64,000 bases of DNA, from the NCBI GenBank assembly GCA_016802295.1, contig JAESIW010000157.1:615951-679950 (forward strand). Direction: 5' to 3'. The notes beneath the pieces are model-generated. The model made no database searches. It was not told the DNA's origin and saw only the letters and a program-made list of their open reading frames with translations. Of this stretch, positions 12,178 to 22,908 are shown piece after piece. This stretch comes from Brachionus rotundiformis (lineage: Eukaryota; Rotifera; Eurotatoria; Ploima; Brachionidae). The position numbers and the translations under genes were made by a program. How positions within the stretch are numbered: the stretch's first letter is position 1; each line of letters starts with the position of its first letter.

Positions 12178-13686
12178 ATGAAAGTACGATTTTAACAATC
12201 AATTCATATTTTTTATTTTTTTTGTTAACAGAGATTTATTGGAACAACTTTTTTTGGAACAATTTCTCTGGTAGGATATGGTATCTATAGTGGAAACGAG
12301 ACTGTTTATTCTAATCTTATAATGCCATTAGTCCATAAAACAATGGACGGTGAAACAGCCCATAACTTTGCAATTCTAATGGCCAAATATGATCTTGTAC
12401 CTAGAGAAAAAATGTTCAATAATGAAAAAATTTTGGTATCAAATATTTTACTTAAAAATTTAGACATTTTTAAAAATTGACCAGAATATTAGGGCTTTTG
12501 GTAAAAAATTTAAAAATCCTATCGGATGTGCCGCTGGTTTTGACAAAAATGGCGAAGCAATAGATGGATTGTTTAAAATTGGATTTGGTTATGTTGAGAT
12601 CGGAACAGTAACTCCATTGCCTCAAGAAGGTAACCCAAAGCCTAGGGTCTTTCGGTTATCTGAGGATAATGCTGTAATCAATAGGTTTTAGTTTTTTTTT
12701 TAAGTTTATTTGCCATTGAATTTTTATACTAGATATGGTTTTAATGGCCAGGGCCATGAAGTAGTTTCAAAAAATGTGGACCAATTTTTGATAAAACGAA
12801 AGATTGATGAGAAAATTCTTGGGGTTAATATAGGCAAAAATAAACTTCAAAAAGACGCTATTGCCGACTACCTCGCTGGATTAAAAATTTTTGCTGCTAA
12901 GGCTGATTATATAACAATTAATATATCAAGTCCAAATACTCCTGGTTTACGAAGCTTACAAAATAAAAAACAACTGGAAAATTTGATAGATCCAGTAGAT
13001 AATTTCTTAAAATTATTCAATTAAAATCATGAGCCAATTTTTTTTAGTTATTAGATATGAGGAACCAATTAAAAATAAAGATACCATTGCTGGTAAAAAT
13101 TGCTCCTGATTTGACTCAAGAGGAAATGGAAGATATTGCTGAAGTAGCATTGAGGAAAAATGTATTTTTTAGAAAAATTTCGGAGCTTTTTTTAAATATT
13201 AATTAGAAACAAATTGATGGATTGATAATCTCAAATACAACAATTACGAGACCGGAATTTTTGAAGAGCAATAATAAAAATGAGACTGGTGGTTTATCAG
13301 GTAGACCATTAAAAAATATATCTACTGAAATTCTAAGAAAAATGTATGAATTAACTGAGGGAAAGATTACTTTAATCGGTGTCGGAGGAATTGAGACAGG
13401 CAACGATGCATTAGAAAAGATTAAATCTGGCGCAACTTTGGTTCAGCTATACAGTTCAATGGTATTTGAAGGTCCAATTATTGTTAGTAAAATAAAGAGG
13501 GAATTGATAGAGCTCTTACAGTAAATATATTAATCTAAAATATCAGAAAAAAAAATTTTTATTAAAATTAATAATTCAATTATTAAATCTGTTAATTAAC
13601 TCTATATTTTTTTTAGGAAAGAAGGGTTTTCAAGTGTTTCACAAGCTGTCGGAGTTAATGTTAATAAGAAAAATTTTAATAAATAA
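12178..13686 (+). CDS. DHODH: dihydroorotate dehydrogenase (quinone), mitochondrial
   Basis: Class 2 DHODH oxidises dihydroorotate to orotate in pyrimidine synthesis and passes the electrons to ubiquinone at the inner mitochondrial membrane. Seven exons: 12178-12183, 12232-12435, 12485-12684, 12733-12994, 13048-13161, 13207-13520, 13617-13686, giving 389 residues (human about 395). A hydrophobic anchor (residues about 4-22, [20 protein letters not shown]) precedes the quinone-site helices ([18 protein letters not shown]). FMN and substrate motifs follow in order: [31 protein letters not shown] with the class 2 catalytic Ser, [35 protein letters not shown] and LVQLYSS. The N-terminus before the anchor is only MKR, so there is no classical cleavable presequence. 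The first coding exon is just six bases (MK). The start rests on that small exon, its good GT donor and the family's usual length. Confidence 0.96.
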
Positions 13687-14069
13687 AATAAAGTGTTTTT
13701 AATTTTTGATTTTTTTTTCATTTTATCAAATTCAAGATTTAAGTTTAAAAATCTTAATTTTTATTGATTTATTCAGTTTAAAAAATTCTAGTTCAAAATG
13801 AATTATAAATTTTCTAAAGCTCTAATTTTTTTTTGTAAAAATTTTCATTTAAATTTTTTTAAATCTATAGATGATTAATTATAAAGCTTTCCAAGTTAAT
13901 TAAAACAAAAAAAAATTATATATACAGAATTTTATTCTTGGGAAAAAAGAACAGCTTAGTACATTTATAAAACAATGTTTTTTTTGTCAGTAAATAAAAC
14001 AAAAATAAGTCCAAATAGAGTAAAAAAATATCAAAAAATCTAAGAGGTTCATGTAACCAGGAAATCTTA
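13687..14069. other. convergent 3' intergenic region
   Basis: About 380 bases between the tail-to-tail DHODH and LAPTM4 genes. Only AT-rich UTR-like sequence is seen. Confidence 0.5.
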
Positions 14070-15182
14070 TTAAACACTTGATTGTTTGCTCAAAATGGCT
14101 TGAGAATATGATGGAACTTGATTTGAAGCACTTAATGACTCAACGTCACTTTGATTAGCAACTTCATTAGTTACCATAAGACTGGAAGTTGTTGGTCCAG
14201 TATAATCTTTTACAACTTCTTCATACTTAGGTGGCAAATTCATGTATGACTCTTCGTCAAACTTATCACCGGTATTACTTTCTCCTAAATATCCATTGCC
14301 TGATCCGGAGTAACTTTGGGTTTGGAACGAATCAATTGTGATCATGTCTCGGTAGCAGTACCAAACAATTATTACAATGTAGAATTTAATCAAAATGCTA
14401 GCAAGAAGAATCGCAAATACTAATAGATCCAATGATTGATTGTCCAGCGATAGAAGCTGATTTTTAAATGTGAAATAGTGATGGCTCTTAATATAAATTC
14501 GTACATTTGGTAAACATGTATAAAAACTCAGAGTAGCCAATGTGGCCATTACTAATTGAAAAACTTTAATACTGAAATATGGCATTAAATAGCTTGGTTT
14601 TCTTTTGCGTATTCCATAAAGAAGCATTGAGATAATTAAAATTGAAAAAAAGGTCACAAACACATAAACCGATTTATCTTCTAAGAAAAAATTTAATTGA
14701 TTATTAAAAATTATAAAAAATGATAAATTTATGAAATTAATTTTTTATTTTAAACAAATTTAAAAACAATTACTTGAGCTCTTTTCTTCGTTTAAGTCGC
14801 CAGAGAAAATTGACTGATCTGACGCTGGATACCGCAAGGAAATTTCTGAATTTCGTTTATTTTTATGTAAAGCCATGAAATTTGTTGCTTCTGCAAATGG
14901 CATCGCTGTTGGCGAGTCTAGGGTTCCACTTTTGGATATGAGTTGGCAATTAGATGATGGTGAGGCCATTAAACTAAACGAATTGGTGTAGTAATGATCA
15001 AAAATGCTCGGATGTGACCATGATGTCAATAAAGATAGTAAAAAAATAACATGACCAAACTTTTTAAAGAAAATGATTACACACATTTACCTTGTTTCTT
15101 AAATTTAACTTACCAGCTCAATGCCACCTATTACCAATGTGGCTGATTTAATTTTCAAGCAGCACAAAATTCTTTTGCTCAT
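14070..15182 (-). CDS. LAPTM4: lysosomal-associated transmembrane protein 4 homolog
   Basis: Three exons on the minus strand: 15182-15114, 15059-14774, 14680-14070, giving 321 residues. The start MSKRILCCLKIKSATLVIGG resembles the Cys-rich LAPTM4 N-terminus, leading straight into helix 1. Helices 2-4 are in exon 3 (YVFVTFFSILIISMLLYG, FSIKVFQLVMATLATLSFYT, LLVFAILLASILIKFYIVII), ending VWYCYRD like the VWNCYRY of human LAPTM4A. The C-terminal tail has a PPxY motif (NLPPKYEEV), the NEDD4-family WW-domain ligand used by LAPTM proteins for sorting to lysosomes. The loop between helices 1 and 2 is about 100 residues, much longer and more Ser-rich than in vertebrates (human LAPTM4A is about 233 residues). 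Role inferred from family: endolysosomal membrane protein affecting transporter and receptor trafficking. Confidence 0.85.
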
Positions 15183-17266
15183 GTTTAATTTGACCAAAAC
15201 TTTTTTTCTTGTCCAAAATGTGTTTACGTCGATTTAAACTTCTATCCAAAAAGAAAAAGATGAATATGTTTGGTCATTTTAAGCCAAAAAAAATTATATA
15301 TAGTTTTCTTAAATCTTTAAGCCCTCATTTTATCTAAATAATATTGTCTTATAATTCGTTTAAAAATTCAAAATTTAGACACGTTAATCTAACAATATAT
15401 CTAATAATAAATGGGTCAGAATAACAAACCAAACAACAAAGACGAACGTGGCTTTATCTTTTCATAAGCTTCGCAAATTGCCTCTCATGTTCATCATATA
15501 AAAAAAAAGGTTTGGTTACATAAAATTTCAAGTTTTTATTACATTGAGAAAATTCACTTAAAAAGGTAAATCATTTGTTTAGTTATCTAATCTTAGATAA
15601 TTTCAAAATTATGCCTTAAAAACTAAAAAACCAATTTTATTTTACTGACAAAAGACTTTTCTTTTTTAGCTTCACACAGTCTTTTTCTTCATTTTTTTTT
15701 TGCTTTTAATATTAAATATACACTTATATCCTTTTAAAAACTGGAATAATAACTGAATATCGATTGATTATCGGAATTCAAATTTGAATTAAAATTATTC
15801 TAAATTCCTAGAGCAAATTTAAAGTTCACCATTCGGTCGAGTTTTGAAAAACAAAAACGCTAAATTTTTTCATTCAATTAGCTTTAGCATAAATAATTCT
15901 TGAAATAATTGCACATTTATTTGGATTTTTTTATAATTTTTTATATTACTTGGTTTATGATTGCAAATTGATCTTTGTACTTATTTTGTCTTGGTTAGCT
16001 TACCAAAAGATTGACCTAATAAATTAGCTTAACAAGATTGGATCAATAAATTCATTTGTAGAAACAAAGATTAACATTAAATTATCTTAATTGAGCAATT
16101 ATTTATTTTAAATAATGAAGTTTGTTTTATAATCTATTTATTTTAGATTTGTGTCTAAATCTGCTAGGAAAAAACTAAGAAAAAATTAATTTAAAAACTA
16201 ATCTATTCTAGGATGATACGATTTTTGCCCAGTCGACATTTAATTTTAATAACAGTAGAACATTGTGAATCATTTAGTGATATTTAGATAAAATTAATTT
16301 TTGAAAAATGCTAAGATTTTAAAAATGATGAAAAATTTTTATAAATTTTATTTAAATTTTATGAAAAACAATTGATATTTTATTTCGAAGCTTAAAATAA
16401 GAAATTAATTTGAATTCAGAGATTTGACAAAATATATTCTTATTTTAATAGAAAAAAAACAATCTCTGTTCTTAATTAGCAAAAATCAATATTTATTTAA
16501 TATATTTTTTTAATTATTCTAATAAAGATTGACAAATCTTTTTTTCCAAAATAATTATATCTAGTTAAATTAAATTTTTCAATTTATATATAATATATTA
16601 ATTTTTCAAAATCACGCCATGTAAATTTTGTTTAAATGCTAAATTACGATTTTTTTCGAAAAATAAATATAAAAACATATATCAATTACTTGAATTTTTA
16701 ATAACTTTTAAAATTTCAAGAGTTTAATAATAATGTAGATTTTTATATTTTTTGTTGTTAAATAAAATATTTAAATCACGTTCAAATTTAATTTTTCTTA
16801 TTAGGTTTCTAGGTTATGTGCATATAATTAGTAATATTAATAAGTAAAACTTAAAATTTATAATTTGACTCAATAATAATAAAATTCTGCCCAAATAATT
16901 GACAAAACTGATGACCAAATATATTTATTTTGATTGGTACTCATTTATGAAAATTTATCATTTGAAAATATTTAAAATTATTATTTTAATCTTTTATAAC
17001 AAAGTCATCGATGGCCAAAAGTGTATAAAATTTTGCATTCTAATTTTCAAATAATTTATTTAAAATTTAAATCATGAAACAAGCCATAAGTTCATTGTCT
17101 ATACGATTTTTTAATTTATTATTCATTAGCAGAGAAAATATAAAAAAAATTTGAAATAAATTTTTATAAAATTCTCTTGCATACCAACAACTATATCTGC
17201 GAACACGTAAGACCTTTTTTGTTTCCAAATAGTTCTTTTTGGAATACAAATTGGAATCTATAAATT
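15183..17266. other. intergenic, no gene seen
   Basis: About 2.1 kb between divergent LAPTM4 and the TFIIS-like gene. Only very AT-rich sequence; both promoters must lie here, but no motif stands out. Confidence 0.55.
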
Positions 17267-17992
17267 ATGGGCAAACAATTGAAAATTAATGAGCTGAAAC
17301 GTGTGGTTAACGTTGACAAATTTAGCCAATATGCCAGCATATTAAAAGATAGTAGCAATATCGATGATAAGCAAATAGACAACATTTTGAGCGAGTTGTC
17401 CCTAAAGACACCTTCAAGAGATGTTCTCATGAAAACAAAACTTGGCTTTATCCTTAAAGAAATTTCCAGACGACAGAGCTTGCCAAAAAAAACTCGTGAC
17501 AAAGCTCTAAACCTGAGAACTAAATGGAAAGAATTTCACAAAAAACTTCTTCTAGCTCCCAAATTTGACGTAAAATGTGACAAACCAACTACAGAAAATC
17601 GCCAAAAAGCACGTGAAGAATTGGCTAATTCGTTTCTCAAAACCAATTCACACGCATCCAACTCAATTATCTTTGATATCAATCAAGAAGAACATAGCTC
17701 GTTAATAAGCGATCTTGAATTCACGATTTTTCAGCATAATGACAAGCTTGTAAACAATAAATATTTTAATCTAATCCGTCGCTGTATCAATATAATAACT
17801 CAAAATGTTAAATTACGAAGTGAACTGCTAAGTTTTGATCTAAAAATTGAAGACCTAGTCAACCAGTATCTATTGTCTGGTTCCCCTGCAAAAGTTTTTT
17901 ATGCCAAAATACCAAACCAAAGTAAAACTGAAAGTTTTTCTGTCACATCTTGTGAAAATATCTTACAAATAGATGATTTAATTGACTTTTGA
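17267..17992 (+). CDS. TFIIS N-terminal and central domain protein without zinc ribbon
   Basis: Single exon, 241 residues. Residues about 5-98 form a TFIIS N-terminal (LW/TND) helical bundle: repeated helices, then LKTPSRDVLMKTKLGFILKE and a basic RTKWKEFHKKLL segment like the KxWK of TFIIS. Residues about 120-205 match the TFIIS central (TFS2M) domain: QKAREELANSFLKT followed by DLEFTIFQHN and KYFNLIRRCINIITQN, where TFIIS has KYKNRVRSRISNLKD. The C-terminal zinc ribbon that stimulates RNA cleavage by Pol II is absent; the protein ends shortly after the central domain. This is the layout of the TCEANC/TCEANC2 group, so I read it as a TFIIS-related nuclear protein unable to supply the cleavage hairpin. 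It lacks introns, unlike the adjacent genes. Confidence 0.75.
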   Translation: MGKQLKINELKRVVNVDKFSQYASILKDSSNIDDKQIDNILSELSLKTPSRDVLMKTKLGFILKEISRRQSLPKKTRDKALNLRTKWKEFHKKLLLAPKFDVKCDKPTTENRQKAREELANSFLKTNSHASNSIIFDINQEEHSSLISDLEFTIFQHNDKLVNNKYFNLIRRCINIITQNVKLRSELLSFDLKIEDLVNQYLLSGSPAKVFYAKIPNQSKTESFSVTSCENILQIDDLIDF

Positions 17993-18346
17993 AATTATAA
18001 AATAGATAAAAAGTTTATTAATTTTTATTCTAAAAATAAAAAAAAATTAATTTTGATTTAAGCTTAATCTCAAGTTAAGTTAAAAGCTATTTTGAAGGCA
18101 AAGTAAATTTTCAGGAGCGATCTCAAATTTTCATATTTTTCCAGTTAATTTTATAATTGTAAATTAAAAAAAACATTCTTTATTAAAAATTTAAATATAA
18201 TTACAAACATTTTTTATATTTTTTTTAAATTAGGCTTAAATTTGCCGCGTAAAATCGGTAAATTGGCTTCAAAATTTTTTATTAGTAAATAATAGATAAA
18301 TTTTAGTTTTTTTAAAGTATTAGTAGAAAATTAGTTTATAGTAGCA
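17993..18346. other. short intergenic region
   Basis: About 350 AT-rich bases upstream of RABAC1, probably promoter and 5' UTR. No motif identified. Confidence 0.5.
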
Positions 18347-19166
18347 ATGACTCAAGTCGAACAAACACTTAACATGGAAAATTTGAATTTAGAAGGTGAG
18401 ATTGAAACGCCTAACAAAACAAATACCAACTCGAACGTAAAACCACCTCCAAATTCGGACTCTGCATTTAATTTTGGGTAACCAATAACAACATAAATAA
18501 AAAAAAAAAAGAATTTTTTAAAATTTTGATTTTTTAATTATTAGAATGTTTTCTTCAGTTCCGTCCCTTGATTCAATTAAACCAACTGAATGGGTCACCA
18601 AGCGCCGAGAGAACCTTAAGCCTTGGACAGAATTTGCTAGTTTTAGCAAGTTTAAGAAACCAACAAGTCCGACTCAATTTGGATCTCGGCTATTCAAGAA
18701 CATAGTTTACTTTCAAAGCAATTATTTATTTGTCTTTGTATTCTTGGCTATTTATTGCGTGTAAGAGAGAGACATTAATTAATTTTGATATTATTAGATG
18801 AATTTTATTTTTTAAGATTGACTTCCCCTTTTTTATTATTTGCATTCCTTGCTTTTGCAGGTGGTCTCTACATCATCAACTTAAAGTATAAAGAGGGGTC
18901 ATTGAAGATATTTGGTAAATTTAATTTCTTATAATAAGAAAAGCTTTGAAAAAATCCATAAATGTTAAAAAGGTAAAGAAATGGGCTTGGCTCAATTGTA
19001 TTCGGCAGTTGGATTGTGCTCTTTGCCATTATTTCTAATCGCCGGAGCTGGTTCTGCATTTTTCTGGATCATTGGAGCATCTATTGTTGTTATTGTCTTG
19101 CATGCTTCCTTTTTCTCTAGAGAAGAACAGGAAGACCCATTTATGGTTCAAATGAATGTTGTTTAG
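18347..19166 (+). CDS. RABAC1: prenylated Rab acceptor 1 (PRA1)
   Basis: Four exons: 18347-18477, 18545-18760, 18817-18914, 18973-19166, giving 212 residues (human 185). A hydrophilic N-terminus of about 60 residues is followed by the PRA1 signature RRENLKPWTEFASFSKFKKP and then NIVYFQSNYLFVFVFLAIY. Two hydrophobic hairpins follow (YCVLTSPFLLFAFLAFAGGL and LFLIAGAGSAFFWIIGASIV), ending HASFF and an acidic tail. The family binds prenylated Rab GTPases and acts at Golgi and late endosome membranes, helping Rab delivery. The start is the first ATG in frame. A second Met ten codons in is possible but less likely. Confidence 0.95.
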
Positions 19167-19466
19167 ATAGACAATAACAAATTTAGCAAAAATTATTTTT
19201 TAAATTATACAAATATTTTTTTAAAAATTGAGAAACGAATTATTTAAATTTATTTTTGTTTTTATTTTATATTTAATGAACAAATTTCAGCATTGATTGT
19301 TGGCGACATGATTTTAGCAAATCTCAAATGATCAATTTTTAAAAAGGATATTAATAAATTTTGAAAAAAAAATAATATTTTTATCTTATTTGCTATTTTT
19401 AATTTGAATAAAAGAATAAATAAAAATTAACATTTTAGAAAATTTATTAGGAAAAATATAAATGAA

Positions 19467-19829
19467 TCACATAAAAGGTAGAGTCATTGGAGTAGGATTT
19501 TGTAGATAAGACATAACTACGGCTGATATAGAAAGCATAAAACAACTGAATATTTGTTTGCTGTCATCTCCCCCTCTTGCATTGGCAAATCCGATCAATG
19601 AACACAAAATTGACACCCAAGCACACCATTTAACCTATGAAAAAAAGACATTTATTTATTAATTTGCATCTATTTTAAAAAAACTTACTTTCATCATCAA
19701 ACCACACATACTAAAAATCATTCCTAAAATGTTCATGTACTCTTGAAGATTGTCATCTGAAAACTGAAGAGTGTAAGATGATTTAAAGCGCTTTATTTTA
19801 TCTTTTCGGTGCAAATCTGTTGAGGACAT
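19467..19829 (-). CDS. WDR83OS: WDR83OS/Asterix, PAT complex subunit
   Basis: Two exons on the minus strand, 19829-19689 and 19634-19467, give 102 residues (human 106). Neither half is long enough to appear as a conspicuous ORF. The identification rests on near-identical blocks: [30 protein letters not shown] and [18 protein letters not shown] followed by TPM. Asterix pairs with CCDC47 in the ER PAT complex, an intramembrane chaperone that shields polar transmembrane segments of multipass proteins during insertion. Three short hydrophobic segments are visible. The intron is 54 bp in phase 0. The gene converges on RABAC1 from the opposite strand, with about 300 bases between the stops. Confidence 0.96.
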
Positions 19830-20385
19830 TTTTGTTTAAGTTTAAATCTTATTTTTATTATTTTTGATTAATTTAAATGAATATATATTTATGTTTTTTG
19901 AATTTTTAACCAACGCATCATATGCTAAATGAAAAGTAAAATTTTAACATAATTTTTTTTGTTCAGACAAATTTTATGGCTGAAAATAACCAAGAAATAA
20001 GTTAAATTAATCAAATAAAAAAGGTATTCATTTAAACAATAAAAAAAATTATTTAAAACAATTAAGACAAACTGATTTTAGCCCAACCATTATGTTGTGA
20101 TTATCAATTCGTAAATTTATTCAGTAAAATAATTATATAAAAAATAAAAAGGTTAAATTTAAATAAAATTTACTATATTTTCTACTTATACATATATTTA
20201 TATAATTTTATCTAATTTTAAAAGTAAAATAAAAATAGAGAAAAAATAAAGTTAAATATGTTAATCTTATAAAATTAATTTATTTAATTTTTCCCCAACT
20301 CAACTCTAGTAATATTTCAAGGTTTTGGCAAAAAATAATTTTTTGTCTAGACAATTGTTTTGCTTAAGTTCTTATACAGTTTAAG
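19830..20385. promoter_or_regulatory. divergent intergenic region WDR83OS / SLC25A10-like
   Basis: 556 bases between the diverging starts of WDR83OS (minus) and the first carrier gene (plus). It must hold both promoters; only AT-rich sequence is seen and no binding site can be named. Confidence 0.4.
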
Positions 20386-21474
20386 ATGCAGGAAAAAAAA
20401 ACAAAAAAATCTGAACCCGGCTATTTAGGTGGTCTAGGTAATTTAATTATTAAGTTTACATTTATCCTTTGATAATTAGTGACCAAGAAATTTAAAAGAA
20501 ATGTTTTTCAAGCGAGTATGGGAGCTACTTGTTTAACACATCCATTGGACACTGTAAAAGTTCAATTGCAAACTCAAAAAAAAGCCCAACTTGGATTTTT
20601 TGGTATTTAATCCATATCATAAGATAAAAATTATTCAATGATAATTTCGTCTAGGTATGGCTTTAAAAATTTTAAAAACTGGTGGCTTATTTTCATTTTA
20701 CAATGGAATGTCTGCTGCTTTGCTTAGGCAAGGTACCTACTCAACAACAAGATTTGCTTTTTATGAGTATGCCAAAGAGCTTTTAGTTGAGAGAGAGTTA
20801 AAAAAAGGGAATTATATAAATAAAAATCAGCTACCATTTTATCAAAAAATGATTATTGCTGGTCTTGGCGGAGGAATAGGAAGCATAGTTGGTAATATAT
20901 GAAATAACTTTTTTTCCAAAATGATAAATTTAACAAAAAAGGCAGTCCTGCTGATTTGATTAATGTTCGCATGCAAAATGATTCTAAACTTCCGATTGAT
21001 AAGAGGAGAAATTATAAGCATTGTTTTGAAGCATTAATTAGAATAGCCAAAACTGAAGGTTTTACCACCTTGTATACTGGTTTTCACATGTCAGCCTTGA
21101 GAGGTGTCCTAGTTACTGTTGGCCAGCTTGCATTTTATGATGAATTTAAAACAATGCTCATTAAAACTCCTTATTTTAACGATACAATTGGTACTCATTT
21201 TGTGGCAAGTATGGGTGCAGGATTTGTTGCTACACTAATTACAATGCCTGCTGATGTAATCAAAACTTTACTAATGAATGCAAAACCAGGTGAGCTTAAC
21301 GGGATTTTGCATGCTACTCGTGAAGTTCTCAGATATGACAAACTTGGACTGTTTAAAGGATTTTGGCCCAGATATATCCGTCTAGGACCTTTTACAATTA
21401 TGTCATTTGTTTTTTACGAAAAATTAAAAATGATATCTAATTATTTTGATAATTTTTTATTTGAGACTGATTAA
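20386..21474 (+). CDS. SLC25A10: mitochondrial dicarboxylate-type carrier, intron-containing copy
   Basis: Four exons: 20386-20437, 20513-20602, 20655-20891, 20942-21474, giving 303 residues. It is a three-repeat inner-membrane carrier with SLC25 signatures HPLDTVKVQLQTQ, SPADLINVRMQNDSKLP and MPADVIKTLLMNAKPGE. The block RMQNDSKLPIDKRRNYKHCFEAL and the whole order match the dicarboxylate carrier SLC25A10, which exchanges malate or succinate for phosphate or sulfur oxyanions. Compared with the second copy at 22909 and with human, the third signature reads PADVIKTLL rather than PLDVLKTRL, losing the Arg two residues after the signature Lys. The C-terminus is also longer and more divergent (YEKLKMISNYFDNF). 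It may therefore have shifted substrate range (inference). The first intron is 75 bp, the other two about 50 bp. Confidence 0.9.
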
Positions 21475-22908
21475 ATTTAAGCAAAATATTTAAAATATAT
21501 ATTTTACAAAGACCAATTATATTTAGACTTTTTTCAAAAACTAAAGATCAAATGACTGATAATTAAAAAATTGATTAAATTACAATCACTTTAGTTGTTA
21601 ATTGTTTAAAGATCATTTTAATACCAAGAGACGACAAGATTTGTCTCACTTATAAAATTCTCGAAAAAATTTAAAATAAATATAATTTTTAAAAAAATTC
21701 AAAAATTAATTAATTAATTAACTTTAAGAATTTTTGAGTGCAATTTTTGATTGATCTATTGTCAAAATTTTTCCAAATGACAGTAGTAAAATCAATCAAG
21801 AAAATTAAAATAACACTCAAACAGGGAACTATTTGTTTATTTTTTGTAAAGTGATAATGAAGAATATTTTTTTTTAAATGAGTTATTGAATTTTGATATA
21901 CTAGATTTTTATGATTTCATTGACAATAGATGAAATTTTTTTCATTAAAAATTAATTCTTTATTAAATTTTTAGCTCATTAATGCACAATTAAATACTGA
22001 TATAATAAAAAATTTGAATAAAATATCTTATTTTATAATTAAGGTTTAATTATTAAATTATTAAAAGAACAAAGTGAATATTTCAATTATAAATATTGTT
22101 GAATGGAACATATGTTTCAAAATTTAGATCAAAAAAAGATCAAATCATCACGAAAAATTTTATGGACTTACTTTAAAAATCTTAAAATAAAATTATTTCT
22201 CAAGTACCTTTTTGGTCGGAGCATTTCCAATGAATGATTCTATTCGGTGACTTATTTTTTATAAATATACTATGATAATTACTTAAGTATATTGACATTT
22301 TCTTTGCTTAAAGCGTTTGTTTTTTAAAAATGAATAACAAAAATATAATAGATAATTTTTTTTTCAGTTTATTGATCTATTGATCTTAAACATTATTAAA
22401 AATATTGCTTCTAGTAAAATATTAGTTTTATTTTATTAATTTAAAAGACTGTATGAATCTTAAAAGTTAATAATAATGCTTCATCATAATGACTCTAAAG
22501 CATCTAGGTAAATTCAAGACTGCATAAAAACGCTTTGTTAGTACAGACTATATAATTTTTAAATATCTGATCTGAGTAAAGAAATTTTAACACCGTTTAA
22601 AAAATTAATTATAATTTCTACGCTAATAGTGCACGCTTCTCTACCAGTCAATATTTAATAAAAATTCCTTACAATAAAATTTAAAATCGGTTCTAAAAAT
22701 AATTTTAGATAAAATTGAACATGTGTTAAAATTTCTTGGACCCAAATTAAACTTTCGCATTACTTTCTTTTATAATAATACAAGTTTAAGTATCACAAAG
22801 CTTTCAAAAATAATTATAATAATATATTTTTAAGAAATGACAATTTTTTTTTCTTAAATTTGAGAAATAATACTTAAAAAGTTTTTAGAAAATTTATTTA
22901 CATAAATA
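21475..22908. other. intergenic between the two carrier genes
   Basis: About 1.4 kb of AT-rich sequence, including a short TTAA/TAAT run near 21705-21720. No poly-A tract with target-site duplication, and no mobile element, could be recognised next to the second carrier. Confidence 0.5.

Noticed and set aside
21475..22908. Retroposition footprint (poly-A tail or target-site duplication) next to the intronless carrier
   Set aside because: A and T runs are everywhere in this genome, so no specific tail or duplication can be distinguished by eye.
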